A stretch of DNA of 52,416 bases from an uncultured Clostridia bacterium (GCA_944391805.1 CALXUY010000053.1:1-52416); one strand, 5' to 3'; counted from the stretch's first letter, positions 23,589 through 33,519 are shown. Notes: generated by a model not told the origin, from the sequence alone. A program made the numbers and translations.

Positions 23589-24260
23589 ATGAAAGTAGAA
23601 CTGATCAACCATACCGAACACCCGGTGGAAGCCATCGAGCGCGCCGCCAGCACCTGCTATGACAGTCAGCCCTCGGGAGAGGGGCGCATCATGCGTCACT
23701 GCTACCGGTCGGGGCACCACAGTGTGCTGGAGTTTGCCGATTTTACCTTCCGCATCTCGGGGGTGAGCCGTGCGCTGACCCATCAGCTTGTGCGGCACCG
23801 CATGGCCAGCTACGCGCAGCGCAGCCAGCGCTACTGCAGGGAGGACGGCTTTGACTATGTCACCCCTGCCAGTGTCGCGAAGGACGAGCAGGCACAAAAA
23901 ACCTATACGGAGGCCATCCGCGCCATCAAAGAGGCTTATGCCGGCCTTTTGCGGTCGGGCATTCCGGCGGAGGATGCGAGAATGTTGCTGCCCAACGCCT
24001 GCTGCACCGAGATCTGCGTCAAAATGAATCTGCGGGAGCTGATTCACTTCTGTAACGAGCGCCTGTGCAGTTGTGCACAGTGGGAGATCCGCGCCGTGGC
24101 ACGGGAGATGGTGCGCGAGGTGGTGGCGGTTGCACCCGAGCTGAAGGAATTTCTGGTGCCCAAATGCGAGGCGCACGCGCCGTATTCCTTCTGCACCGAA
24201 TCCCGTTCGCGGAGCTGCGGCCGGCATCCGCTGCTGGCGGATGTTATCCGGGAGCCGTAA
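23589..24260 (+). CDS. thyX: FAD-dependent thymidylate synthase
   Basis: ThyX makes dTMP from dUMP using methylene-tetrahydrofolate and reduced FAD. The signature RHRxxSxxxxSxR is seen at residues 69-81 (RHRMASYAQRSQR), followed by RYCRE and the late NERLCSCAQWEIR segment of the family. Length (223) is normal. GAGGAAAG precedes the ATG. whiA starts two bases after its stop codon, so the two are translationally linked. In many Firmicutes the place between murB and whiA is held by rapZ and yvcK. Confidence 0.95.
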   Translation: MKVELINHTEHPVEAIERAASTCYDSQPSGEGRIMRHCYRSGHHSVLEFADFTFRISGVSRALTHQLVRHRMASYAQRSQRYCREDGFDYVTPASVAKDEQAQKTYTEAIRAIKEAYAGLLRSGIPAEDARMLLPNACCTEICVKMNLRELIHFCNERLCSCAQWEIRAVAREMVREVVAVAPELKEFLVPKCEAHAPYSFCTESRSRSCGRHPLLADVIREP

Positions 24261-24262
24261 CC

Positions 24263-25429
24263 ATGTCGTTTGCCGATTCGGTCCGGGAGGAGCTGCAGGG
24301 CGTTCCCGTCCGGCGTGCCTGCTGTAAACGGGCGCTGGCAGCCGGCCTGCTGATTGACGCCGATGTACAGGGACAGCAGCTTCTGCTGCCCTGCCGCAGT
24401 CCTTCCGCGGCGGCGTATGCGGCGGAGGTAATCCGCAGGCAGTTCGGCAAGGCACCCGAGCTGCGGGAGGAGATCGTCCGCCGGCACAGGAGCGTCCGGC
24501 TGGTGTTCTCCTCGCCTGCCGCCGGGGGGCTGGTGCGGTTGTTTGAAACGGTGCACGCGGACGCGAAATTGGAACCATCCCTTGCACAGGAGCCGGCAGA
24601 CGATTATGAAATGCAGGCCGGGGCCTCTGTTTCGGCTGCGGGGCGAGGTGCGCCTCCGCAGGCGGACAGCATGGAGGCGCATGCGGGAGACCCCCGCGTC
24701 GCAGGCGCAGACCGGTCTCCCGGAGAATATCGCGTCGCAGACGCGGACGCAGACGGGGAAGCGCGCAGAAATGCGAGCGGCGAGTCAGGCAGTGGGGCAA
24801 ACGAAAAAACGAATCATGCGGAGAACAGGGAAACCGAGCCGTTTCCGCCCGAAATCTTCGCTCCCGGCTGCGAGAGCTGCCGTTCCGCCTTTCTGCGCGG
24901 GGCTTTTCTGTCTGTCGGAACGCTCAATGACCCGCACAGATCCACGCATTTCGAGCTGACGCTCCGGCATCCCGCGCGCGCCGGCTTTCTTGCGGAGTTC
25001 CTCGCCGCCTGTGGGTATCCGCCCGGCGTGATTCACCGGGGAGACAGCGTTGGGCTGTACTACAAGGACTGCGCCTCGGCGGAGGATCTGGCTGCGCTGG
25101 CGGGCGCCGGCAAAAGCGCTATGGAGATGATGAATATCCGCATCGAGCGCGAGATCCGCAATCAGGAAAACCGGGCCACCAACTGTGTGGCAAAGAACAT
25201 AGAAAAGAGCGTTTCCGCTTCGGCACGGCAGATGGCCGCAATCGAGAAGCTGACCCTCACCGGTATGTTGGCGCAACTGCCCGAGCCGCTGCGGGTCACC
25301 GCGCGCCTGCGGGCGGAGCATCCCGACGCCACACTGGAGGAGCTGCGCCTGCTGCATCTGCCTCCCATCACAAAATCCGGGCTGAACCACCGCCTGCAAA
25401 AGCTGATTGAGGCGGCAGACAAGCCCTGA
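24263..25429 (+). CDS. whiA: WhiA-like DNA-binding regulator with a long central insertion
   Basis: WhiA is a conserved Gram-positive regulator linked to cell division and sporulation. It has an N-terminal LAGLIDADG-like domain (about 1-98, with AAGLLIDAD) and a C-terminal helix-turn-helix domain (about 300-388, RLRAEHPDATLEELRLLHLPPITKSGLNHRL). The core CCKRALAAG, CRSAFLRGAFLSVGTLNDP and IRNQENRATNC is unmistakable. The 388-residue length exceeds the usual 310-320. Residues about 99-198 form an Ala/Gly/Asp/Glu-rich, probably disordered insertion where the family has a short linker. The ATG follows GGGAG by eight bases. Confidence 0.93.
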   Translation: MSFADSVREELQGVPVRRACCKRALAAGLLIDADVQGQQLLLPCRSPSAAAYAAEVIRRQFGKAPELREEIVRRHRSVRLVFSSPAAGGLVRLFETVHADAKLEPSLAQEPADDYEMQAGASVSAAGRGAPPQADSMEAHAGDPRVAGADRSPGEYRVADADADGEARRNASGESGSGANEKTNHAENRETEPFPPEIFAPGCESCRSAFLRGAFLSVGTLNDPHRSTHFELTLRHPARAGFLAEFLAACGYPPGVIHRGDSVGLYYKDCASAEDLAALAGAGKSAMEMMNIRIEREIRNQENRATNCVAKNIEKSVSASARQMAAIEKLTLTGMLAQLPEPLRVTARLRAEHPDATLEELRLLHLPPITKSGLNHRLQKLIEAADKP

Positions 25430-25579
25430 AGCGCCCAGAGCTTTGCATGGAAGGCGGTTCCCCCCGGCAAAGGCGCCATGCTGTCCCCGTGGGAAGCGGG
25501 AGCCAGACCATTTACGCCTGTACCACCGGCAAGCGGAAACCTCCGCACAGGCAGGTTCCCGAGCGAAAGGAGATTTGAT

Positions 25580-28500
25580 ATGAACGGATTTGTTCACCTG
25601 CATCTGCACAGCGAATACAGCCTGCTCGACGGGGCCTGCCGCATTGCCGACATTCCCCGGCGGGCAAAGGAATGCGGGCAGGAGGCAGTGGCGCTGACCG
25701 ATCACGGCGTGATGTACGGCGCGGTGGTCTTCTATCAGGCCTGCCGGGATGCAGGGGTCAAACCGATCATTGGCTGCGAGGTCTATGTGGCGCACGGCTC
25801 CCGGTTTGAGAAAACAGGCGGAGCCGACGGCTATGCCGATCACCTTGTCCTGCTCTGTGAAAACGAGACCGGCTACCGGAATCTCTCGCAGATGGTCTCG
25901 CTCTCGTTCACCGAGGGCTTTTACAATAGGCCGCGTGTGGACGAGGAGCTGCTCCGCCGGTACCATGAGGGCCTGATCGCGCTCTCGGCGTGTCTGGGCG
26001 GCCGCATTCCCAAGCTGCTGGCAAGAGGGGACTTTGCAGGCGCCAAAGAGACGGCGCTGCGCTATCGGGAAATCTTCGGGGAGGAGCACTTCTATATTGA
26101 GCTGCAGAACCACGACCTGCCCGAGCAGAAAACCATGCTCCCGATGCTGGTCGATCTGGCGCGGGAGTGCGGCCTGCCGCTGGTGGCCACCAACGACTGT
26201 CACTATCTGCGCCGGCAGGACGCCCAGACGCAGGCGGTGCTGATGTGCATTCAGACCAACACCACGGTGGACGCCGGCCGCCCGGCCGCCTTTGCCACCG
26301 ACGAATTCTATATGAAGGACAGCAACGAGATGTCCATGATCTTCCGCGCGTATCCCGAGGCGCTGTCCAATACCTGCCGCATAGCCGAGCGCTGCTCGGT
26401 GGAGTTTGATTTTTCGGCAACCTATCTTCCCAAATTTCCATGCCCGGCCGGGGAGAGCGCAGGCGATCACCTCTGCCGCCTGGCGCAGGAGGGCTTTGCA
26501 CGGCGCGTCAGCCTCGGTCACATCACCTTTGCCGAACACCCCGAGCAGGAGTACCGCGAGCGCATGGAATACGAGCTTTCGGTCATCCTCAAAATGGGCT
26601 ATGCCGATTACTATCTCATCGTGCAGGATTATGTCAATTATGCACGCTCGCAGGATATTCCGGTGGGGCCGGGCAGAGGATCGGGTGCCGGAAGCCTTGT
26701 CGCATATGCGCTCGGCATCACCGATGTGGACCCGCTCTGCTTTGACCTGCTGTTTGAGCGCTTTCTCAATCCCGAGCGCGTGAGCATGCCCGACTTTGAC
26801 ATCGATTTCTGCTATAACCGGCGGGACGAGGTCATCGACTATGTGATCCGCAAATACGGAAAGGATCACGTCTCGCAGATCATCACCTTCGGAACCCTGG
26901 CGGCGAGAGCCTCGATCCGTGACGTCGGGCGCGCGCTCGGCATGGCATACGCCGATGTGGACGTGGTCGCCCGCGCGGTGCCGCAGGAGCTGAACATCAC
27001 GATTTCGATGGCGCTCAAAATGCCGGATCTCAAAAAGCTGTATGAGGGCTCGGAGCAGGTCCGGCTGCTGGTGGATACCGCCATGGCGCTGGAGGGAATG
27101 CCGCGCAACATCTCGGTGCATGCGGCCGGCGTTATCATCACCGAGCTTCCGGTGTCGGATTATGTGCCGCTGGCCGTGAGCAACGGCACCGTTGTGACCC
27201 AGTTCGACATGGATACCGTGGCAAAGCTCGGTTTGCTCAAATTCGATTTTCTGGCGCTGCGCTATCTCACCATCATTCACGACGCCGAGACCCAGATTCA
27301 TGAAAATCAGCCGGATTTTGACATCGAGAAGATTCCCTTGGACGATCCCGAAACCTTCCGTCTCATCTCGTCCGGAAAAACCAGCGGCGTGTTTCAGCTC
27401 GAGTCGGGTGGAATGCGGCAGATGCTCACCACCCTGATGCCCGAGCGGCTGGACGACATCATTGCCGCCATTGCGCTCTACCGCCCGGGACCGATGGATT
27501 CCATACCCCGGTTTGTGGAATGCCGCCATCACCCCGAAAAGGTGGTTTACGACAGCCCGCTGCTCGAGCCGATTCTGCGCTCCACCTATGGCTGTGTGGT
27601 GTATCAGGAGCAGGTGATGAGCATTTTCCGCGAGGTTGCCGGCTACACCTTCGGGCACGCCGACATCGTGCGCCGCGCCATGTCCAAAAAGAAGGCGTCG
27701 GTGCTGATGGCAGAGCAGGAGAGCTTTGTCAGGGGCGCAACCGAGAGAGGCGTACCCGAGGAAACCGCGGTCAAGCTGTTCGCCGATATGGAGAGCTTTG
27801 CCAATTACGCCTTCAACAAATCCCATGCGGCGGCCTATGCGGTGATCTGCTACCGTTCGGCCTACCTCAAGCAGCATTATCCGCGCGAATATTTCGCCGC
27901 GCTGCTCACAAGCGTGCTGGGCAACCAGACCAAGGTGGCGGAGTATATTTCGGAGTGCGGCACGCGGGGGATTCAGGTGCTCCCGCCCGACATCAACGAG
28001 AGCCGGATGTACTTTTCGGTCAGCGGGGGCAGCATCCGCTTCGGGCTCTTGGCCATCCGCAATGTGGGCAACAAGTTTCTCGCGCAGATTCTGGAGGAGC
28101 GGCAGCAGGCGAAATTCGCCTCATTTGAGGATTTTATCAACCGCATGAGCGCGGGCGACCTCAACAAGCGCATGGTGGAGTCGCTGATCAAGGCCGGTGC
28201 CTTTGACCGTCTCGGGGTGTATCGCAGCCGCCTGCTGGCCGCCTATGAAAAACTGATCGACCAGGCGGCGGAGAAGGGAAAAAACAACCTTGCCGGCCAG
28301 TTGGATATGTTCTCAGCCCCGGGTGTGGCCGCCGCGGATCAGGCGGCGCGGTTCTCCTATCCCGAAATTCCCGATCTCGATGTGCGCGAAAAGCTGCTCA
28401 TGGAGCGGGAGGCCACCGGCATGTTCTTCTCGGGCCAGCTTCTCGACAGCTACTCCCGGCATCTGGCGCAGCTCGCTCCCGAGCCGATCGGCCGTTTTGT

Positions 28501-29155
28501 CGGAGAAGAGGCCGACGTAGCCGACCGCGCAAAGGCGACGGTAGCCGGCATGATCACGGCGGTCTCCCAGAAAAACACCAAAAACGGAGACCGGATGGCC
28601 TTCTTTACGGTGGAGGATCAGACCGGGGAAATCGAGTGCATCGCCTTTTCCCGCCAGTTCGGGGAGTTTGCCTATCTGATCCGGAGCGATCTTGCCGTTT
28701 GTGTCACCGGCACGGTTTCGGTGCGGGAGGAGGAGCCGCCCAAGCTGCTGGTGACCCGTATGGAGCGGCTGGTGGAAAATTCCGAGTTCCGGGCGCCTGC
28801 CGGGCAGCCGGAGGGCGCCGCGGGCGCTGCGGGCGCATCCCGTTCAGCCGGAATTGCCACCGGTGCAGCCCAACGTGCAGCCGGTACCGAGCCCAGCGCT
28901 GCACGGGAGGCGGGAGCGCCGCCGGCAGCACCCCGAAATCCGAAGCGTCTCTTTTTGCGCGTGCCGGACAGCGAGGGCTTGCTCTACCGCAAGGCCCGGA
29001 ATTTGGCCGAGATTTTCGACGGCTTTTTCCCGGTCGCATTTTATGACGCATCCACCAAGCAATACGATTTTTCGGCTCCCGGAGTGGCGCTGAGCGATTA
29101 TCTGCTCTCCGAATTCCGTGCGCTTCTCGGGGAGGAAAACGTCATTCTGCGCTGA
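25580..29155 (+). CDS. dnaE: DNA polymerase III subunit alpha, DnaE type
   Basis: A replicative C-family polymerase of 1191 residues. Order: PHP domain (FVHLHLHSEYSLLDG at the start), palm with the catalytic PDFDIDF and GPGRGSGAGSLVAYALGI, thumb and fingers (FQLESGGMRQML, YRPGPMDSIP, YQEQVM), helix-hairpin-helix region (NAGDLN-like, about 830-900) and an OB-fold (about 975-1065). An Ala/Gly/Pro-rich linker of about 45 residues (1072-1118) precedes a small C-terminal domain. AAGGAG lies seven bases before the ATG, and upstream in-frame codons are rejected. In Firmicutes DnaE typically works with PolC, which is not in this window. Confidence 0.97.
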   Translation: MNGFVHLHLHSEYSLLDGACRIADIPRRAKECGQEAVALTDHGVMYGAVVFYQACRDAGVKPIIGCEVYVAHGSRFEKTGGADGYADHLVLLCENETGYRNLSQMVSLSFTEGFYNRPRVDEELLRRYHEGLIALSACLGGRIPKLLARGDFAGAKETALRYREIFGEEHFYIELQNHDLPEQKTMLPMLVDLARECGLPLVATNDCHYLRRQDAQTQAVLMCIQTNTTVDAGRPAAFATDEFYMKDSNEMSMIFRAYPEALSNTCRIAERCSVEFDFSATYLPKFPCPAGESAGDHLCRLAQEGFARRVSLGHITFAEHPEQEYRERMEYELSVILKMGYADYYLIVQDYVNYARSQDIPVGPGRGSGAGSLVAYALGITDVDPLCFDLLFERFLNPERVSMPDFDIDFCYNRRDEVIDYVIRKYGKDHVSQIITFGTLAARASIRDVGRALGMAYADVDVVARAVPQELNITISMALKMPDLKKLYEGSEQVRLLVDTAMALEGMPRNISVHAAGVIITELPVSDYVPLAVSNGTVVTQFDMDTVAKLGLLKFDFLALRYLTIIHDAETQIHENQPDFDIEKIPLDDPETFRLISSGKTSGVFQLESGGMRQMLTTLMPERLDDIIAAIALYRPGPMDSIPRFVECRHHPEKVVYDSPLLEPILRSTYGCVVYQEQVMSIFREVAGYTFGHADIVRRAMSKKKASVLMAEQESFVRGATERGVPEETAVKLFADMESFANYAFNKSHAAAYAVICYRSAYLKQHYPREYFAALLTSVLGNQTKVAEYISECGTRGIQVLPPDINESRMYFSVSGGSIRFGLLAIRNVGNKFLAQILEERQQAKFASFEDFINRMSAGDLNKRMVESLIKAGAFDRLGVYRSRLLAAYEKLIDQAAEKGKNNLAGQLDMFSAPGVAAADQAARFSYPEIPDLDVREKLLMEREATGMFFSGQLLDSYSRHLAQLAPEPIGRFVGEEADVADRAKATVAGMITAVSQKNTKNGDRMAFFTVEDQTGEIECIAFSRQFGEFAYLIRSDLAVCVTGTVSVREEEPPKLLVTRMERLVENSEFRAPAGQPEGAAGAAGASRSAGIATGAAQRAAGTEPSAAREAGAPPAAPRNPKRLFLRVPDSEGLLYRKARNLAEIFDGFFPVAFYDASTKQYDFSAPGVALSDYLLSEFRALLGEENVILR

Positions 29156-29207
29156 TCGCCGGGCAATGCGGGGGCCGTTGTCCCTGTCGGCCAGGCGCTT
29201 GGCTACA

Positions 29208-29255
29208 AAAAAGGGGGGAGGATTTGACCGTGCGGTCAAATCCTCCCCCCTTTTT
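29208..29255. terminator. Bidirectional terminator between dnaE and the GHL6 gene
   Basis: A 22-bp stem runs from AAAAAGGGGGGAGG (29208-29221) and GATTTGACC, loops over GTGC (29230-29233) and returns through GGTCAAATCC to CCCCCCTTTTT (29255). It has U runs on either strand and separates two converging genes. Confidence 0.9.
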
Positions 29256-29347
29256 GCGATGCCTTCTGCCGCCGTGATCGGGATTGGCGCAAGGCAGAAA
29301 CGGTCATTGCGGTACCGGCTTTTCCGGACGGAACCGCGTGGCACCAT

Positions 29348-31219
29348 TTACGACAGCTCCAACACGGTATGAATCTCCAGCTTCGGAAGGTGAATGCGGA
29401 TGCCGCCGTCCACAAGCTCCCACTGAACGGACTCACCGGTAAGCGCCGAGACCTTCCGGAATGGCTTGTGCACCGTGATTTCCACATCATGCACCGGAAT
29501 CACCTCACGATAGACCGGGAACATCTGGTCATGACGTCCCTGATGCATATTGACCAGATTGAGCAGAATCCCCGTATCGTCCCGCTGCATGCTCAGGTCG
29601 ATCAGCTCGCGGTTGATTTCCACAACCGGCGGACAAAGCTCCGTGCAGATACGCTTCAGATAGTCGCTGAGGATATAGGAGCGGCACTGGCAGTAGTAGC
29701 TGCCGAGATCACAGGGGATGTAGGCAATTTTTCCGGCTCTGTATGCGTCGATGCGGTAGGAAGGAACGCTGCGGTCCCGCAGATCGTTCAGAGAATAAAA
29801 GCAGTCCTCGCCCTGTATCACATCGGCAAATCGGCCCTGCACGCTGGCAAATCCGCCGTCGGTATGGCGGAGGTATTGCAGACCGGTTCCGGGCAGCTTC
29901 TCAAAGCGTTGACCCACTTTGGCTCCGAATTCCACACACACGTCCGCACCGACCAACACGAGCGCGCCGCCCTCCTGTGCATATTGGAGCAGCGCTTGGC
30001 AGACCTCCTCACGCATCCCGGTCCACTCCGGGATCAGAATCATGTCATACCTCCTCAGCCGGTCAAGCTGGTATTCCATCAGCACATCGGCGGTGTATTG
30101 CGCATCCAGCACACAGTTCAGGGCGCCGATCAGCGAATTGGTGGCGCCTGCAGGCGTGTATATTTTGTCGCTGTTCCGGTATCTCGCGTCCGCCGAGTAG
30201 AACACGCCTACCTGTGCCACCGTAGGCTTGCCGAAATTCTTTCTGCGCGCCAGCACAAAGTCGCCTACCTCGCGCAGACGCTCACAGGTGGAGCATGGCG
30301 CGCTTCCGTCCGGATTCATGGATACATATACTTCAAATCCGCCCCCCAAAGAGAGGACCATTGCCGCCTCCTGGTAGAGCTGCACATCCGGCTTTTCCGC
30401 CGCCACCCCGATGGGATGCTGCCGCCCGACAAATCCCCAGGTCATCAGATCCCATGGCTTGCCCTGCGCTGCCAGGCAGCGCCCCTCATAGCGCGCGGAA
30501 TGCACACTGTTGACCAGTGAAAAGTCTCCCGACAGGGAGGGGAGGTCCACCTCCGGGCGCTCCGGCTGATAGCTCGAATACGCCCAGTTGCTCAACACCT
30601 GAAAATCCGGAGCGTATGTCCGCATTTCCTCTGTCACATGGCGCAGGTAAGCAACATAGGCTTCCCGCATTCTCCGGTTGTGCTCCTCCCGCGTCAGGGG
30701 GCCGTGCAGGGCAGCCATTGCCAGCGGGGAGCAGTCCCTTCGGACCGCCCAGCAGTCGCCGTCGATCCAGACGCCGGTCATGCCGTAGTCGGAGGCCAGC
30801 TCCTTGAGCTGGGGAAGCATCAGATTGTCCACATAGCTTCCGAACAGGCTGATGATTTCCTGCCCGGCGCTTTTCTGCGGCGTCCCGCTTTCATCCAGAC
30901 AGACCTCCTCCGGATGCGTCTTCGCATAGGCGCCGTCCAGAAGGCTGGAATAGTGTGCATAAATCGGCAGGCCGTGCTTCCGGGCGGTTTCGCACCAGAT
31001 TTTCAGATTGTCTCCGTGCAGATGCGCCGCAGGCCGCCCGACCTTCGTCGGGTAGCTGGAAATTCCGGGATGCCCTTTGGTATCGCACTGCAAAAAGGTC
31101 GGGCGTGCCGCGCGGATATATGCTTCAATGTCCTCCTGATTGGTGCGAATGCCGATCTCCTCCTTGTCCTCCGCGTGGAAATCGAAATGCAAGCCCCAAA
31201 AGCGTTCGTGTTTTCCCAT
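29348..31219 (-). CDS. Glycoside hydrolase-like protein (GHL6-type TIM barrel)
   Basis: A 623-residue protein with no signal peptide, so probably cytoplasmic. Residues 1-350 form a TIM-barrel-like region with QCDTKGHPGISSYPTKVG and GVWIDGDCW, patterns I associate with hypothetical glycosyl hydrolase family 6 (GHL6). Residues about 370-510 resemble the glutamine-amidotransferase-like trimerisation domain of GH42 beta-galactosidases (RRYDMILIPEW, GGALVLVGAD). A small beta domain ends the protein. Activity in the family is not established. The ATG at 31219 has GGAGGAG seven bases upstream. It follows the ABC-2 exporter genes with a 113-base gap. Confidence 0.75.
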   Translation of the reverse strand: MGKHERFWGLHFDFHAEDKEEIGIRTNQEDIEAYIRAARPTFLQCDTKGHPGISSYPTKVGRPAAHLHGDNLKIWCETARKHGLPIYAHYSSLLDGAYAKTHPEEVCLDESGTPQKSAGQEIISLFGSYVDNLMLPQLKELASDYGMTGVWIDGDCWAVRRDCSPLAMAALHGPLTREEHNRRMREAYVAYLRHVTEEMRTYAPDFQVLSNWAYSSYQPERPEVDLPSLSGDFSLVNSVHSARYEGRCLAAQGKPWDLMTWGFVGRQHPIGVAAEKPDVQLYQEAAMVLSLGGGFEVYVSMNPDGSAPCSTCERLREVGDFVLARRKNFGKPTVAQVGVFYSADARYRNSDKIYTPAGATNSLIGALNCVLDAQYTADVLMEYQLDRLRRYDMILIPEWTGMREEVCQALLQYAQEGGALVLVGADVCVEFGAKVGQRFEKLPGTGLQYLRHTDGGFASVQGRFADVIQGEDCFYSLNDLRDRSVPSYRIDAYRAGKIAYIPCDLGSYYCQCRSYILSDYLKRICTELCPPVVEINRELIDLSMQRDDTGILLNLVNMHQGRHDQMFPVYREVIPVHDVEITVHKPFRKVSALTGESVQWELVDGGIRIHLPKLEIHTVLELS

Positions 31220-31332
31220 TGGTTTTCTCCTCCGTGGATGGTTTTCTGTATGATTTGGAAGGCCGGACGCGGTCAAAAACGCCCGTGCGGTCATCGGGGT
31301 CAGGCTAAGCTCGGCAGGCTGTTCTGCAATAT

Positions 31333-32562
31333 TCAGGCTTTTCGGATCGCCTTCAGAATCGCGCCGATTCTGGGGGTGGTTCCGTAGAGCAGCACGCCCA
31401 CGCGGTAAATTTTTGCGGACAGCACGCCGATGCCGATCACCGAGCCGATCAGAATGACAATGGAGATCAGAATTTCATAGAAGGGAACGGTGCTCATGGC
31501 GATCCGTGTGAACATGGCCATCGGAGAGGTGAAGGGAATATAGGAGCACACCCGCATCACGGTGTTGTCCACATCTCCGGAGGTCATCGAAAAGATGACG
31601 ACAATAAACGCTACAATAAACAGCACCGTAATCGGCATGACCGAGGTGTTGATGTCCTCGAGCTTGGTCGCCGTTGAGCCGATGGCGCCGTACAGAAACG
31701 CATAGATGAAAAAGCCCAGCACAAAAAACACCAGCATATAGAGGAAGAGCTCCGGCGGCATATCAAAGAAGGATTCCATGCCGGCCCAATAGGAGCGGTT
31801 GAGCCGGAAGCAGACCAGCACGGTACCGAAAACCGCTACCAGCTGGAGCAGCCCGGCGAGGCAGGAGGCAATCACCTTGCCGAACATCATGCTGACCGGG
31901 TTGGCGCTGGTAATCAGCAGCTCCATCGCGCGGGAGCTCTTTTCTGTCGCCACGTTGGTTGCCACCATCTGCCCGTAAAGCAGAATCACCATATACAGCG
32001 CAAAAATCATGACATAGGTGTAAAAGAAGTTCTGGAACTGATCCTTGCCGAGACTCCGGGTTTCGTGCGCAATCTGAACCGAGAGGATCTGCTCCGCCTG
32101 CTCGGGGGTCAGCCCGTTTTCGATCATGGCGTTGGTGCGGTACAGGCTTTGCAGAACCGCATCGGCCGTTGTGGGATTGGAATCGTACATCGAGAGATTG
32201 TTGACGTAATAGGTGTAGCTTTGCAGGCTGTGCAGCACAAACGCGCATTCGGCCTCTCCGGAGGTGATCTGCTCCTGCACGGCGGCCGGATCCGCGTCGG
32301 TCAACCTGACCTCATACTGCGCAAAAACGGCCGCAAAGGCTGCCTGTACCATCTCGGCATGTTCGGGCGAGTCGTTCGCTATCAGCATCACCGGACGTTC
32401 TCCGTCCCCGCTCTCATTTCCGCTGAAGTGCTCCATGATGCGGGGGAAGAACATGACAATCGCAAGCGCGATCACCAGAAACAATGTGATGCCGATAAAC
32501 ACCTTGTTCTGCAGATAATTTCTCAATTCAAATTTCAGAATTTTTCCAAACTGTTTCATCAC
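31333..32562 (-). CDS. ABC-2 type transporter permease, NatB-like
   Basis: A 409-residue membrane subunit. One membrane segment near residues 20-40 is followed by a large extracytoplasmic domain (about 45-175), then five or six membrane segments (about 180-400). This is the layout of ABC-2 permeases such as NatB, which exports sodium or drugs; the substrate here is not evident. It begins nine bases after the ATPase gene, so the two form one exporter. Confidence 0.88.
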   Translation of the reverse strand: MMKQFGKILKFELRNYLQNKVFIGITLFLVIALAIVMFFPRIMEHFSGNESGDGERPVMLIANDSPEHAEMVQAAFAAVFAQYEVRLTDADPAAVQEQITSGEAECAFVLHSLQSYTYYVNNLSMYDSNPTTADAVLQSLYRTNAMIENGLTPEQAEQILSVQIAHETRSLGKDQFQNFFYTYVMIFALYMVILLYGQMVATNVATEKSSRAMELLITSANPVSMMFGKVIASCLAGLLQLVAVFGTVLVCFRLNRSYWAGMESFFDMPPELFLYMLVFFVLGFFIYAFLYGAIGSTATKLEDINTSVMPITVLFIVAFIVVIFSMTSGDVDNTVMRVCSYIPFTSPMAMFTRIAMSTVPFYEILISIVILIGSVIGIGVLSAKIYRVGVLLYGTTPRIGAILKAIRKA

Positions 32563-32571
32563 AGGCTCCTC

Positions 32572-33462
32572 TCAGCTCCGGTTTCCCGCGTATTCCACGA
32601 AAATATCGTTCAGGGACGGCTCAAACACCTTGATTTCGTCCACATCGTAGTGCTCGGTCAGGCGCTTCATCATTCCGGCCTTGTCCGCAGGGGAGGGAAG
32701 CGTGATCAGCAGCGCGCCGTTTTCGGTCGCCCGGCAGCAATCCCCCAGCTCGCCGAGAATCCGCTCGCGCTCGGCTGACTGTACCACAAGCCGGTTGCGC
32801 GGATAGTTGCGCTTGATTTCGTGCAGCTCCCCGGCAAGCACCACCTGCCCGCCGTTGAGAATGGCGATACTGTCGCAGAATTCCTCAATGTAATTCATCT
32901 GATGGCTGGAAAACAGCACGATCTTGCCCTTGGCGATCTCTTCCCGCACCACGTCCTTGAGCAGCATGGCGTTCACAGGGTCCAACCCGGAGAACGGTTC
33001 GTCCAGAATCACAATCTGCGGGTCGTGCGCCAGAGCGGTGATGAGCTGAATCTTCTGCTGATTGCCCTTGGAGAGCGTATCCAGCCGCTTGGCCCGGTAT
33101 TCGGTCATACCCAGCCGCTCCAGCCATTTGTCCACCGAGCGCACCGCGTCCGCGTGCCCCATCCCCTTCAGCTCGGCAAAATACACCAGCTGATCGATGA
33201 TCTTCTTTTTCGGGTAAAGCCCGCGCTCCTCGGGCAGGTAGCCGAAGCGTACCCTGCGGTAGTCAATCGGCCGGCCGTCCAGCAGAACTCGGCCTCTGTT
33301 GGCAGGGAACACATTCATCAGAATGCGGATGGATGTGGTTTTCCCGGCTCCGTTTCTGCCAAGCAGGCCAAAGGCCTTGCCGCCTTCGGCGGTCAGCGAT
33401 ACGCCCTTTAGCACCTGCTTTTCCCCGAAGCTCTTTTCAATGTTGTTCAACTCCAGTTTCAT
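32572..33462 (-). CDS. ABC transporter ATP-binding protein, NatA-like
   Basis: A 296-residue ATPase that powers the adjacent permease. Walker A is GLLGRNGAGKTTS, the Q-loop lies in RFGYLPEERGLY, the signature is LSKGNQQKIQ (variant of LSGGQ, as in NatA-like exporters), Walker B is QIVILDEPFSGLDPVN, and the H-loop is LFSSHQMNYIE. A C-terminal DUF4162-like domain follows. A consensus promoter lies at 33520-33548. Confidence 0.93.
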   Translation of the reverse strand: MKLELNNIEKSFGEKQVLKGVSLTAEGGKAFGLLGRNGAGKTTSIRILMNVFPANRGRVLLDGRPIDYRRVRFGYLPEERGLYPKKKIIDQLVYFAELKGMGHADAVRSVDKWLERLGMTEYRAKRLDTLSKGNQQKIQLITALAHDPQIVILDEPFSGLDPVNAMLLKDVVREEIAKGKIVLFSSHQMNYIEEFCDSIAILNGGQVVLAGELHEIKRNYPRNRLVVQSAERERILGELGDCCRATENGALLITLPSPADKAGMMKRLTEHYDVDEIKVFEPSLNDIFVEYAGNRS

Positions 33463-33519
33463 GAATGCTCCTTTTGCTGCTTCTTTGTTTGCGCCGTGAT
33501 GTTCCCCGGCAGCGGCTCC

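Noticed and set aside
23214..24800. Minus-strand open frame across thyX and whiA
   Set aside because: Antisense to clear genes, with Arg/Pro/Ala-rich nonsense composition.
24785..27877. Very long minus-strand open frame (1030 codons) across whiA and dnaE
   Set aside because: It lies antisense to two unmistakable genes, has no family motif and the high-GC codon pattern of dnaE explains the lack of stops.
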